From CAUZSN01 sp963582345 (lineage in GTDB: Bacteria; Planctomycetota; Planctomycetia; Planctomycetales; Planctomycetaceae): a stretch of DNA of 33,537 nt. Position numbers and translations under genes: made by a program. Location: positions 1-33,537 of the forward strand of contig CAUZSN010000017.1 in assembly GCA_963582345.1 (NCBI GenBank). The letters are read 5' to 3'. The notes under the pieces are model-generated. The model was not told where the DNA came from and did no database searches. It saw only the letters and a program-made list of their open reading frames with translations. This document shows, piece by piece, positions 26,600-33,537 of the stretch. The first letter of the stretch is position 1. Each line of letters begins with the position of its first letter.

Positions 26600-27226
26600 A
26601 TGAAGTTTCTTCAAGGCGACCTGAAATCGCACTTCATGACGTTTACCGACTTGGACGGCGTCCTTAATTGGCAAGAATTATTCGGGAATCAGTGTCCGGT
26701 GGAGCTAGACGTAGGTTGCGGTCGAGGTTTGTTTTTGGTCAATGCGGGCCTGGCAAACCAAGATATTAACTACCTGGGTCTCGAACTCAATTACAAAGAA
26801 GGTCGTCGGGCAGCACGTCGTTTAAAAAAACAGAAAATGGCAAATGTCCGAATCCTGGGTGGAGACGCCAACACAACATTCGATAAATTCATTGCCCCCG
26901 CTTCAGTCTCGGCGATCCACGTCTACTTTCCCGATCCTTGGTGGAAACGCAGGCACATGAAGCGTCGCCTGTTTACTGACGTATTCGCCGCCAAAATTGC
27001 AATGGCACTAAGAATTGGCGGTTTACTGCACGTGTGGACTGACGTGCAAGAATACTTCCACGTCATCGGAGCACTGATGGACCGGCACGAAAAATTCAAT
27101 TCGCTACCACCGCTACCGGAACATGCACCAACCCACGACATGGACTATCGAACGAGCTTAGAACGGAAAAAGAGGAAAGCAGGCCGAAAAATCTATCGAG
27201 GCCGCTGGTGCCGGCGAGTGTCATAA
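26600..27226 (+). CDS. trmB: tRNA (guanine-N7-)-methyltransferase
   Basis: A 208-residue SAM-dependent enzyme that methylates G46 in the tRNA variable loop. The SAM-binding loop is ELDVGCGRG (residues 35-43). The TrmB signature FPDPWWKRRHMKRRLF occupies residues 110-125; most TrmB proteins have PWPKKRH at this place. The ATG at 26600 is used because family members have a short segment before the SAM motif; an internal ATG at 26636 is less likely. It converges on pqqE with 14 bases between the stop codons. Confidence 0.95.
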   Translation: MKFLQGDLKSHFMTFTDLDGVLNWQELFGNQCPVELDVGCGRGLFLVNAGLANQDINYLGLELNYKEGRRAARRLKKQKMANVRILGGDANTTFDKFIAPASVSAIHVYFPDPWWKRRHMKRRLFTDVFAAKIAMALRIGGLLHVWTDVQEYFHVIGALMDRHEKFNSLPPLPEHAPTHDMDYRTSLERKKRKAGRKIYRGRWCRRVS

Positions 27227-27240
27227 ACTCGAGAGATTTG

Positions 27241-28323
27241 TCACGTTGTAAACATTCGGTACTGTAAGGAAACGGATTCGCGTGTGGCATCAGATACAGC
27301 CGCGTCTATGAGATGATGATCGGGCGAAAGATGACACACTGGATCAGTCGCCGCAAGATCTCCGGTGAGCAAAAATGCTTGGCAGCGACATCCGCCGTAG
27401 TCGATTTCCCGCCGGTCGCAGCTTCGACAGGGTTCCGGCATCCAGCCGGTGCCGCGAAATCTCTGGAATACGGAATCGTGAAACCAAATTTCCTCGAGCG
27501 AAGCAGTTTGAACGTTAGGAAAATTGAGGCCGGGAATTTCGCGGGCGGTTTGGCACGGTAGCACAGCTCCATCTGGTGCAACCGTTAGGAAAACTCGCCC
27601 CCAACCGTTCAGGCACGCTTTGGGAAACTGCTGGAAGTAATCAGGCAAAACGTGGACGATTTCAGGCCGATCGCCTAGTCGTTCACGGGCCTGAGCGACG
27701 GTTTCCGCAGCCTGTTCGATCTGCGCATGACTCGGAAGTAAAACGGCTCGGTTGCGAAAGGCCCAACCCTTATATTGCACGTGCGCCAGTTCCAGTTTTT
27801 CCACGTCCAATTGTCGAGCCAATTCAATCAAATCACCAATATTTTCCAGATTATGGCGGTGCAAGACGACATTCAATGTGACCGGGAACCTCAGTCGTTT
27901 GACCGTCTTCAAAACACGGAGCTTTTTTTCGAACGATGGCACACCAGCCAGCCAGTCGCTGGATTCCGGACAGGAATCCTGCAGGCTGATCTGCAAGGCA
28001 TCCAGTCCAGCGTCGCGAAGCTGCTGCCACTTTACGTCATCGGAGGGGATACCACTGGTACTGAGGTGGGTGTAGAGATCGACGTGTCGTGCCTCTCGAA
28101 CCACGTCGATTAAATCGCGTCGAAGTAGTGGTTCGCCACCAGAGAAATGCACCTGGACCACACCCAAGTCAGCGGCTTCGGCCAACACACGTTTCCACGT
28201 TGCGATGTCGAGTTCCTTACTGTATTCGTGTAGCTTCAGCGGATTGCTGCAATACGGACACTGCAGCGGACAACGGTAGGTTAATTCAGCCAGCAACGAA
28301 TACGGATTAGCCGTCTGCGGCAT
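27241..28323 (-). CDS. pqqE: PqqA peptide cyclase (radical SAM, PQQ biosynthesis)
   Basis: A 360-residue radical-SAM/SPASM enzyme that links the Glu and Tyr side chains of PqqA, the first step of PQQ synthesis. The SAM cluster cysteines are C18, C22 and C25 in YRCPLQCPYCSN, followed by the VHFSGGEPLLR glycine motif. The C-terminal SPASM region carries many cysteines (CLNGWG, LPCQTARE, CRSCDRREIDYGGCRCQAF, VCHLSPDHH) for auxiliary clusters. The ATG at 28323 overlaps the pqqD end by 17 bases; an upstream GTG/ATG option (28371) would add 16 residues inside pqqD. Last gene of the pqq run. Confidence 0.97.
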   Translation of the reverse strand: MPQTANPYSLLAELTYRCPLQCPYCSNPLKLHEYSKELDIATWKRVLAEAADLGVVQVHFSGGEPLLRRDLIDVVREARHVDLYTHLSTSGIPSDDVKWQQLRDAGLDALQISLQDSCPESSDWLAGVPSFEKKLRVLKTVKRLRFPVTLNVVLHRHNLENIGDLIELARQLDVEKLELAHVQYKGWAFRNRAVLLPSHAQIEQAAETVAQARERLGDRPEIVHVLPDYFQQFPKACLNGWGRVFLTVAPDGAVLPCQTAREIPGLNFPNVQTASLEEIWFHDSVFQRFRGTGWMPEPCRSCDRREIDYGGCRCQAFLLTGDLAATDPVCHLSPDHHLIDAAVSDATRESVSLQYRMFTT

Positions 28324-28588
28324 CGTGAAGCAGTCCTTTTTTGGCGAGTCGATCGAAAAAGTTACATACATGTTCTGCCCAAGTGCCGCTCTTGAATTGT
28401 TCTTCCAACGACGTGATCAAATCGTCCGTCGAACGACCATCGCAAAGTCGGACGATTGCGGCTCCCGCTTCGTTCAGCACCAGCACTCCCTCGGGAAACA
28501 CGATTTGATGCTGTTCGTGAACAGCGTCCCAGCGAAAACGGGCATACCGAACAAGCATCGGTTTACGAAATTCAATTGCGGGTTTCAC
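28307..28588 (-). CDS. pqqD: PqqA-binding chaperone PqqD
   Basis: A 93-residue protein of the PqqD family, the recognition element that delivers the PqqA peptide to PqqE. The family core is clear: VRYARFRWDAVHEQHQIVF, then PEGVLVLNEAGAAIVRLCDG and a helical C terminus. It starts at GTG 28588, where GTGA overlaps the pqqC stop by four bases, and its 3' end overlaps pqqE by 17 bases, so translation of C, D and E is probably coupled. Length is normal. Confidence 0.95.
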   Translation of the reverse strand: MKPAIEFRKPMLVRYARFRWDAVHEQHQIVFPEGVLVLNEAGAAIVRLCDGRSTDDLITSLEEQFKSGTWAEHVCNFFDRLAKKGLLHDAADG

Positions 28589-29295
28589 GATGTCTTGTTC
28601 CGAGTAGAGTCAACACAGTGATAGTACAGCGCGTCGAGTTGCGTCCACAACAGGTCGCACTTGAACTGTAGAGCCGCGACAGCCTGTTCCTGTTCCTTGC
28701 GGCTGCGGCAATACGTGCGTACCAGCAACAACCCGTGCTCGCTATCGCGGGACGCGAGCAGCGGCCGGGAACGAAAGTACGCCAACGCCTGCGGATCAAT
28801 CCAGGGATAGTGCTTCTGGAACGCCGCCAATCGTTCCTTCATCAGGTTTGGTGCGAACAGTTCCGTCAACGATGAAGCGACACCCTCAATCCACGTCCGC
28901 GTGGCAACGAAGTTCACATAGGCATCCACGGAATACCGTATGCCGGGCAGCAGCATCCGTTCGCTTTCCAAATCGTCGCGGGTCAGGCCGACCCCTTCGC
29001 CCAGGCGCAGCCATTTCTCGATGCCCCCCGGATCATCGCCGAAACCATCGTGATCCAGAATCCGCTGAACCCACTTGCGACGGATCGTTCGCAATGGACA
29101 GCGCGACAGCAAAATCGCATCTTTGATCGGAATGTTCTTCTGGTAGTAAAACCGGTTGGCGACCCAAAGGCGGATCTGTTCGCGATCTAACTGTCCCTTG
29201 TTCATCATCCGATGGAAGGGATGTTTGTCGTGGTACTGTTCCCGACCCACCGCCCTCAACTGTTTCGCAAACTCGTTCGCTGACCAAGGATCCAT
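28585..29295 (-). CDS. pqqC: pyrroloquinoline-quinone synthase PqqC
   Basis: A 236-residue cofactorless oxidase that performs ring closure and the eight-electron oxidation giving PQQ. Family active-site regions are present: HPFHRMMNKGQL near the N terminus, VANRFYYQKNIPIKDA (Arg, Tyr, Gln, Lys), RILDHDGFGDDPGG, WIEGVASSLTELFAP and ALAYFRSR. I use the ATG at 29295, with AAAGG close upstream; the frame is open to 29328. A 148-base gap with a repeat element separates it from pqqB. Its stop overlaps pqqD. Confidence 0.97.
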   Translation of the reverse strand: MDPWSANEFAKQLRAVGREQYHDKHPFHRMMNKGQLDREQIRLWVANRFYYQKNIPIKDAILLSRCPLRTIRRKWVQRILDHDGFGDDPGGIEKWLRLGEGVGLTRDDLESERMLLPGIRYSVDAYVNFVATRTWIEGVASSLTELFAPNLMKERLAAFQKHYPWIDPQALAYFRSRPLLASRDSEHGLLLVRTYCRSRKEQEQAVAALQFKCDLLWTQLDALYYHCVDSTRNKTS

Positions 29296-29344
29296 CTGCG
29301 ACCTTTTGATTCGAACCACAAAACACACGACGCTTACGAAGACC

Positions 29345-29423
29345 GTAACACTTTCGCCGTCTGGCGAAACAGCCGTAGGACGGCCTTACCAAGCCGTCCT
29401 ACTTCACTTGGCTGAAGTGTTAC
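29345..29423. repeat. cloverleaf-like inverted-repeat element between pqqB and pqqC
   Basis: An outer stem GTAACACTT (29345-29353) with AAGTGTTAC (29415-29423) encloses two inner hairpins: TTTCGCC-GTCT-GGCGAAA (29352-29369) and GTAGGACGGC with GCCGTCCTAC (29375-29402, 8-base loop). A third, CACTT-GGCTG-AAGTG (29405-29419), would compete with the outer stem. All stems are perfect. The GTAGGACGGC hairpin looks like a dispersed intergenic repeat I recall from planctomycete genomes. It may act as an RNA processing or attenuation element in the pqq transcript. Confidence 0.75.
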
Positions 29424-29476
29424 CAAAATTAGAAGACCGTCAGATGAGAGAGACGTCGATCTACAATACGTTCGCA

Positions 29477-30400
29477 TTACACCTCGAATTCGTCACCGTC
29501 GGCACCCACGCGAACACCGCTGGCATTGACTTGCCGACATTCGCGTCCGCGATCAATTAGCATGGGGTTAGTGTTATTGATGTGAATGTAAACACGGTGT
29601 TGGACCGGTAACTTCGCCAGCCACTGAAGACTCCCATCCGGACCGTCTACAGGAATGTGACCCATTTGACGGGCCGTGTTGTCGGAAATTCCATTCTGGA
29701 TCGGTTCGTCGTCACGCCAAAAAGTGCCATCGATCAACAGACAATCGGCCTCGGCGACAGCTCGCTCGACAGACTCGCTGATGGCCGAGACCCCTGGGAT
29801 GTAAACCAGCGTGCCGCCGCTTTGCACGTGCTCGATTTGTAGACCAATAACGGACCCAACGGCCTCGTTTGCATTCTCGGAAACAAACCGAGGCACTTCG
29901 CGGCCCGCCTCGAAAGCTCTCACCCGCAATCCACTCGAATCGCCATTCGGCAAAGGGAGTTCCAATTCGTCATCGAAAGACAGTTCGGTCCAAGGACGAT
30001 CGGCAAAATCGGCCAGGATTGTGCCAATCGGAAGATAATCCGTAAGCCAACGCCGTATGATGGGTGTGCTGAAAATCCCAAACGTACAACCTTCGCGTAA
30101 TTGCAACAGCCCGCTAGCGTGGTCAATCTCCGCGTCGGTGAGCAAACAACCGGCGATACTTGTGCCTCGTCGACTCCCGTCGGGCGGCCAGAGATCGGGA
30201 AACGCCAGAAGCTGCTGACGCACGTCAGCAGACACGTTCAGCAGAAACCACATATCACCGTCTGCACTCACGGCCACGGATGACTGCGTGCGTGGCTGCA
30301 CATCAGCTGATCCGGCGCGAACCGCTTCACAAATTACACAGCGGCAGTTCCATTGAGGCAGCCCGCCTCCAGCCGCAGAGCCCAAAATGCGAATTCGCAT
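29477..30400 (-). CDS. pqqB: PQQ biosynthesis protein PqqB
   Basis: A 307-residue protein of the metallo-beta-lactamase fold, reported to hydroxylate the tyrosine-derived part of the PQQ precursor. It opens with MRIRILGSAAGGGLPQWNC and the zinc-site cysteines C19, C21 and C24 (CRCVIC). The family segment LLTDAEIDHASGLLQLREG stands where hydrolases have HxHxDH. Later segments DGTFWRDDE, MGHIPVDGPDGS and VYIHINNTNPML are also typical. The ATG at 30400 is seven bases after the pqqA stop. Length is normal. Confidence 0.97.
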   Translation of the reverse strand: MRIRILGSAAGGGLPQWNCRCVICEAVRAGSADVQPRTQSSVAVSADGDMWFLLNVSADVRQQLLAFPDLWPPDGSRRGTSIAGCLLTDAEIDHASGLLQLREGCTFGIFSTPIIRRWLTDYLPIGTILADFADRPWTELSFDDELELPLPNGDSSGLRVRAFEAGREVPRFVSENANEAVGSVIGLQIEHVQSGGTLVYIPGVSAISESVERAVAEADCLLIDGTFWRDDEPIQNGISDNTARQMGHIPVDGPDGSLQWLAKLPVQHRVYIHINNTNPMLIDRGRECRQVNASGVRVGADGDEFEV

Positions 30401-30407
30401 GATCAGC

Positions 30408-30566
30408 TCACGCGGTCGATTCTTTCAGGCTGTCAGCTGAGGCCGTGACCAACTTTGCTTGTGCGACTAACTGTTCGGAGGTGCGCACGCTTTCGTCGGT
30501 ATTGGCGTAGGCTGTCACTTCACCACTTAAATTAATCTCTTCGAAATCTGGCTGGGGCCAATTCAT
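30408..30566 (-). CDS. pqqA: PQQ precursor peptide PqqA, with long C-terminal tail
   Basis: A 52-residue peptide starting MNWPQPDF. Glu16 and Tyr20 lie in EVTAY with the three-residue spacing required for PQQ, and the lead-in PDFEEINLSGEVTAY matches PqqA. The known peptides are mostly 22-30 residues and end soon after the Tyr; this one continues for about 32 more residues (ANTDESVRTSEQLVAQAK and on). The ATG at 30566 has AAGGAGAT at ideal spacing. An in-frame start at 30614 is possible but has no such site. It is the first gene of pqqABCDE. Confidence 0.92.
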   Translation of the reverse strand: MNWPQPDFEEINLSGEVTAYANTDESVRTSEQLVAQAKLVTASADSLKESTA

Positions 30567-30590
30567 CAGGCGATCTCCTTGATTCTGGAA

Positions 30591-30610
30591 CGACCCTATT
30601 GACTGGGTCG
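30591..30610. promoter_or_regulatory. hairpin in the pqqA leader
   Basis: CGACCC and GGGTCG form a 6-bp stem with an 8-base loop (TATTGACT) between the promoter-like palindrome and the pqqA ribosome-binding site. It could stabilise or attenuate the pqq mRNA. There is no T-run on either side. Confidence 0.4.
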
Positions 30611-30618
30611 ACAAGCGA

Positions 30619-30649
30619 CCGCATATATGCGGCCACTTCGAATTGTTAA
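30619..30649 (-). promoter_or_regulatory. possible pqqA promoter with 14-bp palindromic operator
   Basis: Read on the minus strand, TTAACA (30649-30644) is followed after 16 bases by TATATG (30627-30622), a plausible sigma-70-type promoter. The second box lies inside CCGCATATATGCGG (30619-30632), a perfect 14-bp palindrome that could be an operator blocking it. This sits in the 85-base gap between the cytochrome stop and pqqA, so pqq genes may have their own control as well as read-through. Confidence 0.4.
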
Positions 30650-30651
30650 GG

Positions 30652-31584
30652 TTACTCCAACGTCATCAAAAAAGCGAACAAATCGTGAAATTGTTTCACA
30701 GACAATTGTTCGGCAACGTTCTCGGGCATCAGGGACTTCCTTAACACTCGAAAAACTTCCAAGTCACGTTTCAAGAATGAGTGAAATCGACCATTCTCCT
30801 CACGCAATTGAATACTGAAATTGGTCTCGTTCACACGCAGACCGATAATGACTTTTCCTTGCTCCGTGACGACCTGCACTGTCTCGAAACGAGGATCGAT
30901 AAATTTTGACGACTCTAAGACCGATTCCATAATGAATTCGGGAGATCGACGAGCGGCGATGCGATCCAGCGGCGGACCAACCCGGCCTCCTTTGCGGTTT
31001 ACCGTATGACACTTCGAACAAATAGCTTTGCCTTTCTGGTCAAAAAAAATCTGTTCTCCGATTTTTGGATCGCCGGTCAGATAGGGCTTCCAGTCGCTTG
31101 TTCCGGGAGCGTAGGCCAAGCTACGAACATAGGCGATGATTTTCGCGATTTGCTCGTCCTTCAGTGATTCGCCCAGTTGTTTCATGGTCGTGCGTGGCAC
31201 GCCGTTTTTGATTACACGTGCGATATCTTCGTTCTTATCTCCGTGCAGCCATCGTTCGTCTGTCAAATTGGGACCTTTACCGCCGCGACCCTTTCCTCCA
31301 TGACACCCACTGCACAAACCGCGATACAACGACCGACCTTCAGCCAAAGTGGATTTTTGGTCTTCCATGTGTCCTTCGGATTGGGCGGAATTCTTTTGCC
31401 CCGCCGGTGTGGCCACTACGGCCGAAGACTTTGCGGCATCGCCAATCGAAGCAGGGTTCAATTTTTTCTGTTCGTTAGCCAACACACAAAACCGTCCATC
31501 ATATGTGAACATTTCTATGATGCCGTAACCGAACAAGGCGATAACGACGACGCGATAAGGAAACCAATGTGTGCCGCATCTCAC
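30652..31584 (-). CDS. dihaem cytochrome c with Pirellula/Verrucomicrobium-type haem domain
   Basis: A 310-residue exported or anchored cytochrome. A hydrophobic N-terminal segment (11-26) is followed by a flexible Ala/Lys-rich linker. The first haem domain has CSGCH at 91-95 with M134 as likely distal ligand (GVPRTTMKQLG). The second has CSKCH at 189-193 followed by KGGRVGPPLDRIAARRSPE, and continues as the roughly 130-residue domain typical of Pirellula/Verrucomicrobium proteins. It starts at GTG 31584. It lies 85 bases before pqqA and 64 bases after the tandem binding protein, same strand, so it probably accepts electrons from a PQQ dehydrogenase. No dehydrogenase is visible. Confidence 0.87.
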   Translation of the reverse strand: MRCGTHWFPYRVVVIALFGYGIIEMFTYDGRFCVLANEQKKLNPASIGDAAKSSAVVATPAGQKNSAQSEGHMEDQKSTLAEGRSLYRGLCSGCHGGKGRGGKGPNLTDERWLHGDKNEDIARVIKNGVPRTTMKQLGESLKDEQIAKIIAYVRSLAYAPGTSDWKPYLTGDPKIGEQIFFDQKGKAICSKCHTVNRKGGRVGPPLDRIAARRSPEFIMESVLESSKFIDPRFETVQVVTEQGKVIIGLRVNETNFSIQLREENGRFHSFLKRDLEVFRVLRKSLMPENVAEQLSVKQFHDLFAFLMTLE

Positions 31585-31648
31585 TATCTGTAACTTTCCC
31601 TGAGGACTTTGACGACGAACACATTTCGACTTGGAGAATCAATCATCC

Positions 31649-33535
31649 CTACTTCTTTGACGACTTATACGGAATCTGCCAGCGGTTGAAGACTTCAGCC
31701 AACTTGCCCGACTCAGCCATTTTGGTAAGTGCCTCATCAATCGCTGTCTTCAAATCGGAATCGGTCTTGCGCACCGCCGCGCAGACGGGAAAGCAGTCGA
31801 TTGAGCCGGCGCCTTTGCCGACGAATTTCAGTTTGCCCGGCCAGTGTTTCTCTGCCAACCAACGACCGCGGGTTGCGATTACATAGCCAGCCCGTTCTTT
31901 ACCGCTCGCCACTGCTTCTAGGACACATTGCAGACTAGGATACTCCTGCACTTTACTTTCTCGCAGGCCGCGCACTGCAACGCCGCGTTCGGCCGCTAAC
32001 AGCAGCGAGCCAGATGGAATTCCAGAATCTACCGGCACAACAAGTCGATAATCTGCAAAATAGTACGGTTTTGAATACAGGACTCTGCTGGCAAATCGAT
32101 CGTCGGGCATCACGCCCAATATCACGTCACAAAATCTCTTGCTCACCAGCTTCGACGGATAGGACTCGTGCGAAGAATAGGCCCAATACACACGCAACGA
32201 GACACCCAAATTCTCGGCTAAGAGCTCTGCGATTTCGTAATCGAGCCCAGCGGGCTCGGTATGGGCTGTTGAGAAGGGAAGGTTCTTATGGTCCAGCCCG
32301 ACGACCAAGACTCCTGACGAACGAATTCTCTCAAGACAGGTATAGCCTCTTTTGGATCTCTGCCGCTGATGCAACTGTGGCTCGATTCCTCGATTCGTTG
32401 GCTGATGTTGTAGCACATCGTTGCGGGACATCTGTCCGCTAACAGAATCCACCTTTTGTTTTTGCTTGCGAGGTTCTTTTTTTTTGGTGAACTCCTGAAA
32501 ATAGGGCACGTGATAGCGAGCCAGCGCTCGCGACACTGCACCACTCTTGACGAGTGTGTCGACCGCCGCATCTACATGCCGCTTCAGTTCCTTGTCGCCA
32601 CGTCGAATGGCAATCGCAATATTCCAGTGGTCTTCCGGAACATAGTTTGGCACCAATTCGAGGCTGAATTCAGGCGAGGCCTGGAGCGTCCACCCGACGT
32701 TGGCCCACAGGTAGGCATAATCGATTTCTCCGTCGTGCAGCGCTTTCAGCACCGATAGTTGAGTGCGAAACAGTCGCCGCAGGTAGCCTCGTTGTCGCAG
32801 GTGGTAGTCGGCGACCGATCCGGCTTCGGTCCCGATCCGTCGCGATTGTTGTCCCTTCAACTCCGCGAGCGAACGAACGCGAGGTCCATTCTTACGAATC
32901 ACCAGCAAGTAACCCGTGCCATAGTATGGCCGTGAATAGATCACTTTACTAGCAAGCTCCTGATCATCGTCCATAGCACCGGAATCAATGGCCGCCCCAA
33001 ACGCAAGGTCGCATTCTTGGTCCAACAGTTCGCCGATCGCGGTTTCGCGTTGGACGTCAATCCAGTTAATACGCAGCTTCACTCCCAATTTGCGAGCCAG
33101 TTCGCGGGCCAACTCGACGTCGAAACCCGGACGGTTTTTATCCGCGCTGGAATATGGCAGATTAGCAGGATCCAAACTGACAACTAGTTCCCCACGCTCT
33201 CGAATTTGTTTCCATGTGTTGTAACCTGCGCTACGCCGGTCAGACGTCGAAAAAGGTGCCCGGTATGAAACGCCTTGATCGGTGAAAGCTTTGTTGACTT
33301 CTCCACTTCGTAGTAACTGCCGCAACACCTGATTGATTTCGGCGAGCAACGCCTTCTCGTTGGCACGCACCGCGAATCCGATATTCCAACGCTCTCGCGG
33401 GACATACTCCGCAACGCGTCGCAAGGGCAGTGTTGGATGCTCGCGAAGGTACCACGCCGCGTAATCATCGTCGACAAACGCAGCGTCAAGTTTATTCGCG
33501 ACGAATCCGTGAAGTAGTGCTCTGCGTGTCTTGAA
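31649..33535 (-). CDS. tandem MxaJ/XoxJ-like periplasmic binding protein, 5' end outside the window
   Basis: The frame is open from the window edge (33535) to 31649, at least 628 residues. The track-like TTG start at 33424 is not real: protein-like sequence continues upstream (LLHGFVANKLDAAFVDDDY). It contains three family-3 binding domains in series: the end of one (to about YVPRERWNIGFAVRANEK and SYRAPF), a complete second (LVVSLDPANLPYSSADK, FGAAIDSGA, VIYSRPYYGTGYLLVI, YVPEDHWNIAIAIR), a basic Lys/Gln-rich linker, and a third (VLVVGLDHKNLPFSTAHT, CDVILGVMPDD, VLYSKPYYFADYRLVV). The third most resembles MxaJ/XoxJ, which are associated with PQQ methanol dehydrogenases. Its place beside a cytochrome and pqq genes supports that link. 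Amino-acid binding is the alternative role. Confidence 0.8.
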   Translation of the reverse strand, partial: FKTRRALLHGFVANKLDAAFVDDDYAAWYLREHPTLPLRRVAEYVPRERWNIGFAVRANEKALLAEINQVLRQLLRSGEVNKAFTDQGVSYRAPFSTSDRRSAGYNTWKQIRERGELVVSLDPANLPYSSADKNRPGFDVELARELARKLGVKLRINWIDVQRETAIGELLDQECDLAFGAAIDSGAMDDDQELASKVIYSRPYYGTGYLLVIRKNGPRVRSLAELKGQQSRRIGTEAGSVADYHLRQRGYLRRLFRTQLSVLKALHDGEIDYAYLWANVGWTLQASPEFSLELVPNYVPEDHWNIAIAIRRGDKELKRHVDAAVDTLVKSGAVSRALARYHVPYFQEFTKKKEPRKQKQKVDSVSGQMSRNDVLQHQPTNRGIEPQLHQRQRSKRGYTCLERIRSSGVLVVGLDHKNLPFSTAHTEPAGLDYEIAELLAENLGVSLRVYWAYSSHESYPSKLVSKRFCDVILGVMPDDRFASRVLYSKPYYFADYRLVVPVDSGIPSGSLLLAAERGVAVRGLRESKVQEYPSLQCVLEAVASGKERAGYVIATRGRWLAEKHWPGKLKFVGKGAGSIDCFPVCAAVRKTDSDLKTAIDEALTKMAESGKLAEVFNRWQIPYKSSKK

Positions 33536-33537
33536 CT

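Noticed and set aside
26021..26674. 217-codon minus-strand frame
   Set aside because: It is the antisense of the FabZ-like gene and the trmB start, both of which carry clear catalytic motifs.
29296..29315. GGTTCGAATC on the minus strand, like a tRNA T-loop
   Set aside because: It lies at the 5' end of the pqqC frame and no acceptor, D or anticodon stems can be formed around it.
33184..33489. 101-codon minus-strand frame near the right edge
   Set aside because: It is in another frame of the tandem binding-protein gene, which continues through this region to the window edge.

Overview
The window looks like a chromosomal segment of a planctomycete (Planctomycetota). Evidence: a haem domain of the kind first described in Pirellula and Verrucomicrobium, secreted and lipoprotein genes with no wider family resemblance, a YfhO-like giant membrane protein, loose gene spacing with many single-gene units, GTG and TTG starts, and roughly balanced base composition. 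No tRNA, rRNA, CRISPR array, transposase or prophage gene was recognised. The identifications come from reading motifs, not from a database search.

Left part (1-13 kb): a PLP transsulfuration enzyme; a small lipoprotein; a xylose-isomerase-like TIM barrel protein; an MFS transporter of the monocarboxylate/oxalate type; a GT87-like membrane glycosyltransferase on the minus strand; a pentahaem cytochrome followed by a YfhO-like membrane protein; and a two-gene osmoprotectant-type ABC importer in which binding protein and permease are fused.

Middle part (13-27 kb): mostly housekeeping genes (pgsA, rimO, rpmA, aroB, a FabZ-like dehydratase, trmB), plus a minus-strand group of exported proteins: a five-repeat lipoprotein, an HtrA protease and a family-1 solute-binding lipoprotein. 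Between these lie decaying sequences: an interrupted reading frame at 15.4-15.8 kb, an acyl-CoA ligase cut to about 170 residues at 23.1-23.6 kb, a broken minus-strand gene directly against it at 23.6-24.1 kb, and two gene remnants after aroB.

Right part (27.2-33.5 kb, all minus strand): a complete pqqABCDE set for pyrroloquinoline quinone. Upstream of it in the direction of transcription are a dihaem cytochrome c and a long protein made of tandem periplasmic-binding domains resembling MxaJ/XoxJ. That protein runs off the right edge. Together these look like the cofactor, electron-acceptor and accessory parts of a periplasmic PQQ-dependent dehydrogenase whose catalytic subunit is not in the window and may lie just beyond the right edge. 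This is the most interesting region: PqqA has an unusually long C-terminal tail, the binding protein has at least three repeated domains, and the operon carries a promoter-like palindrome before pqqA and a complex inverted-repeat element between pqqB and pqqC.
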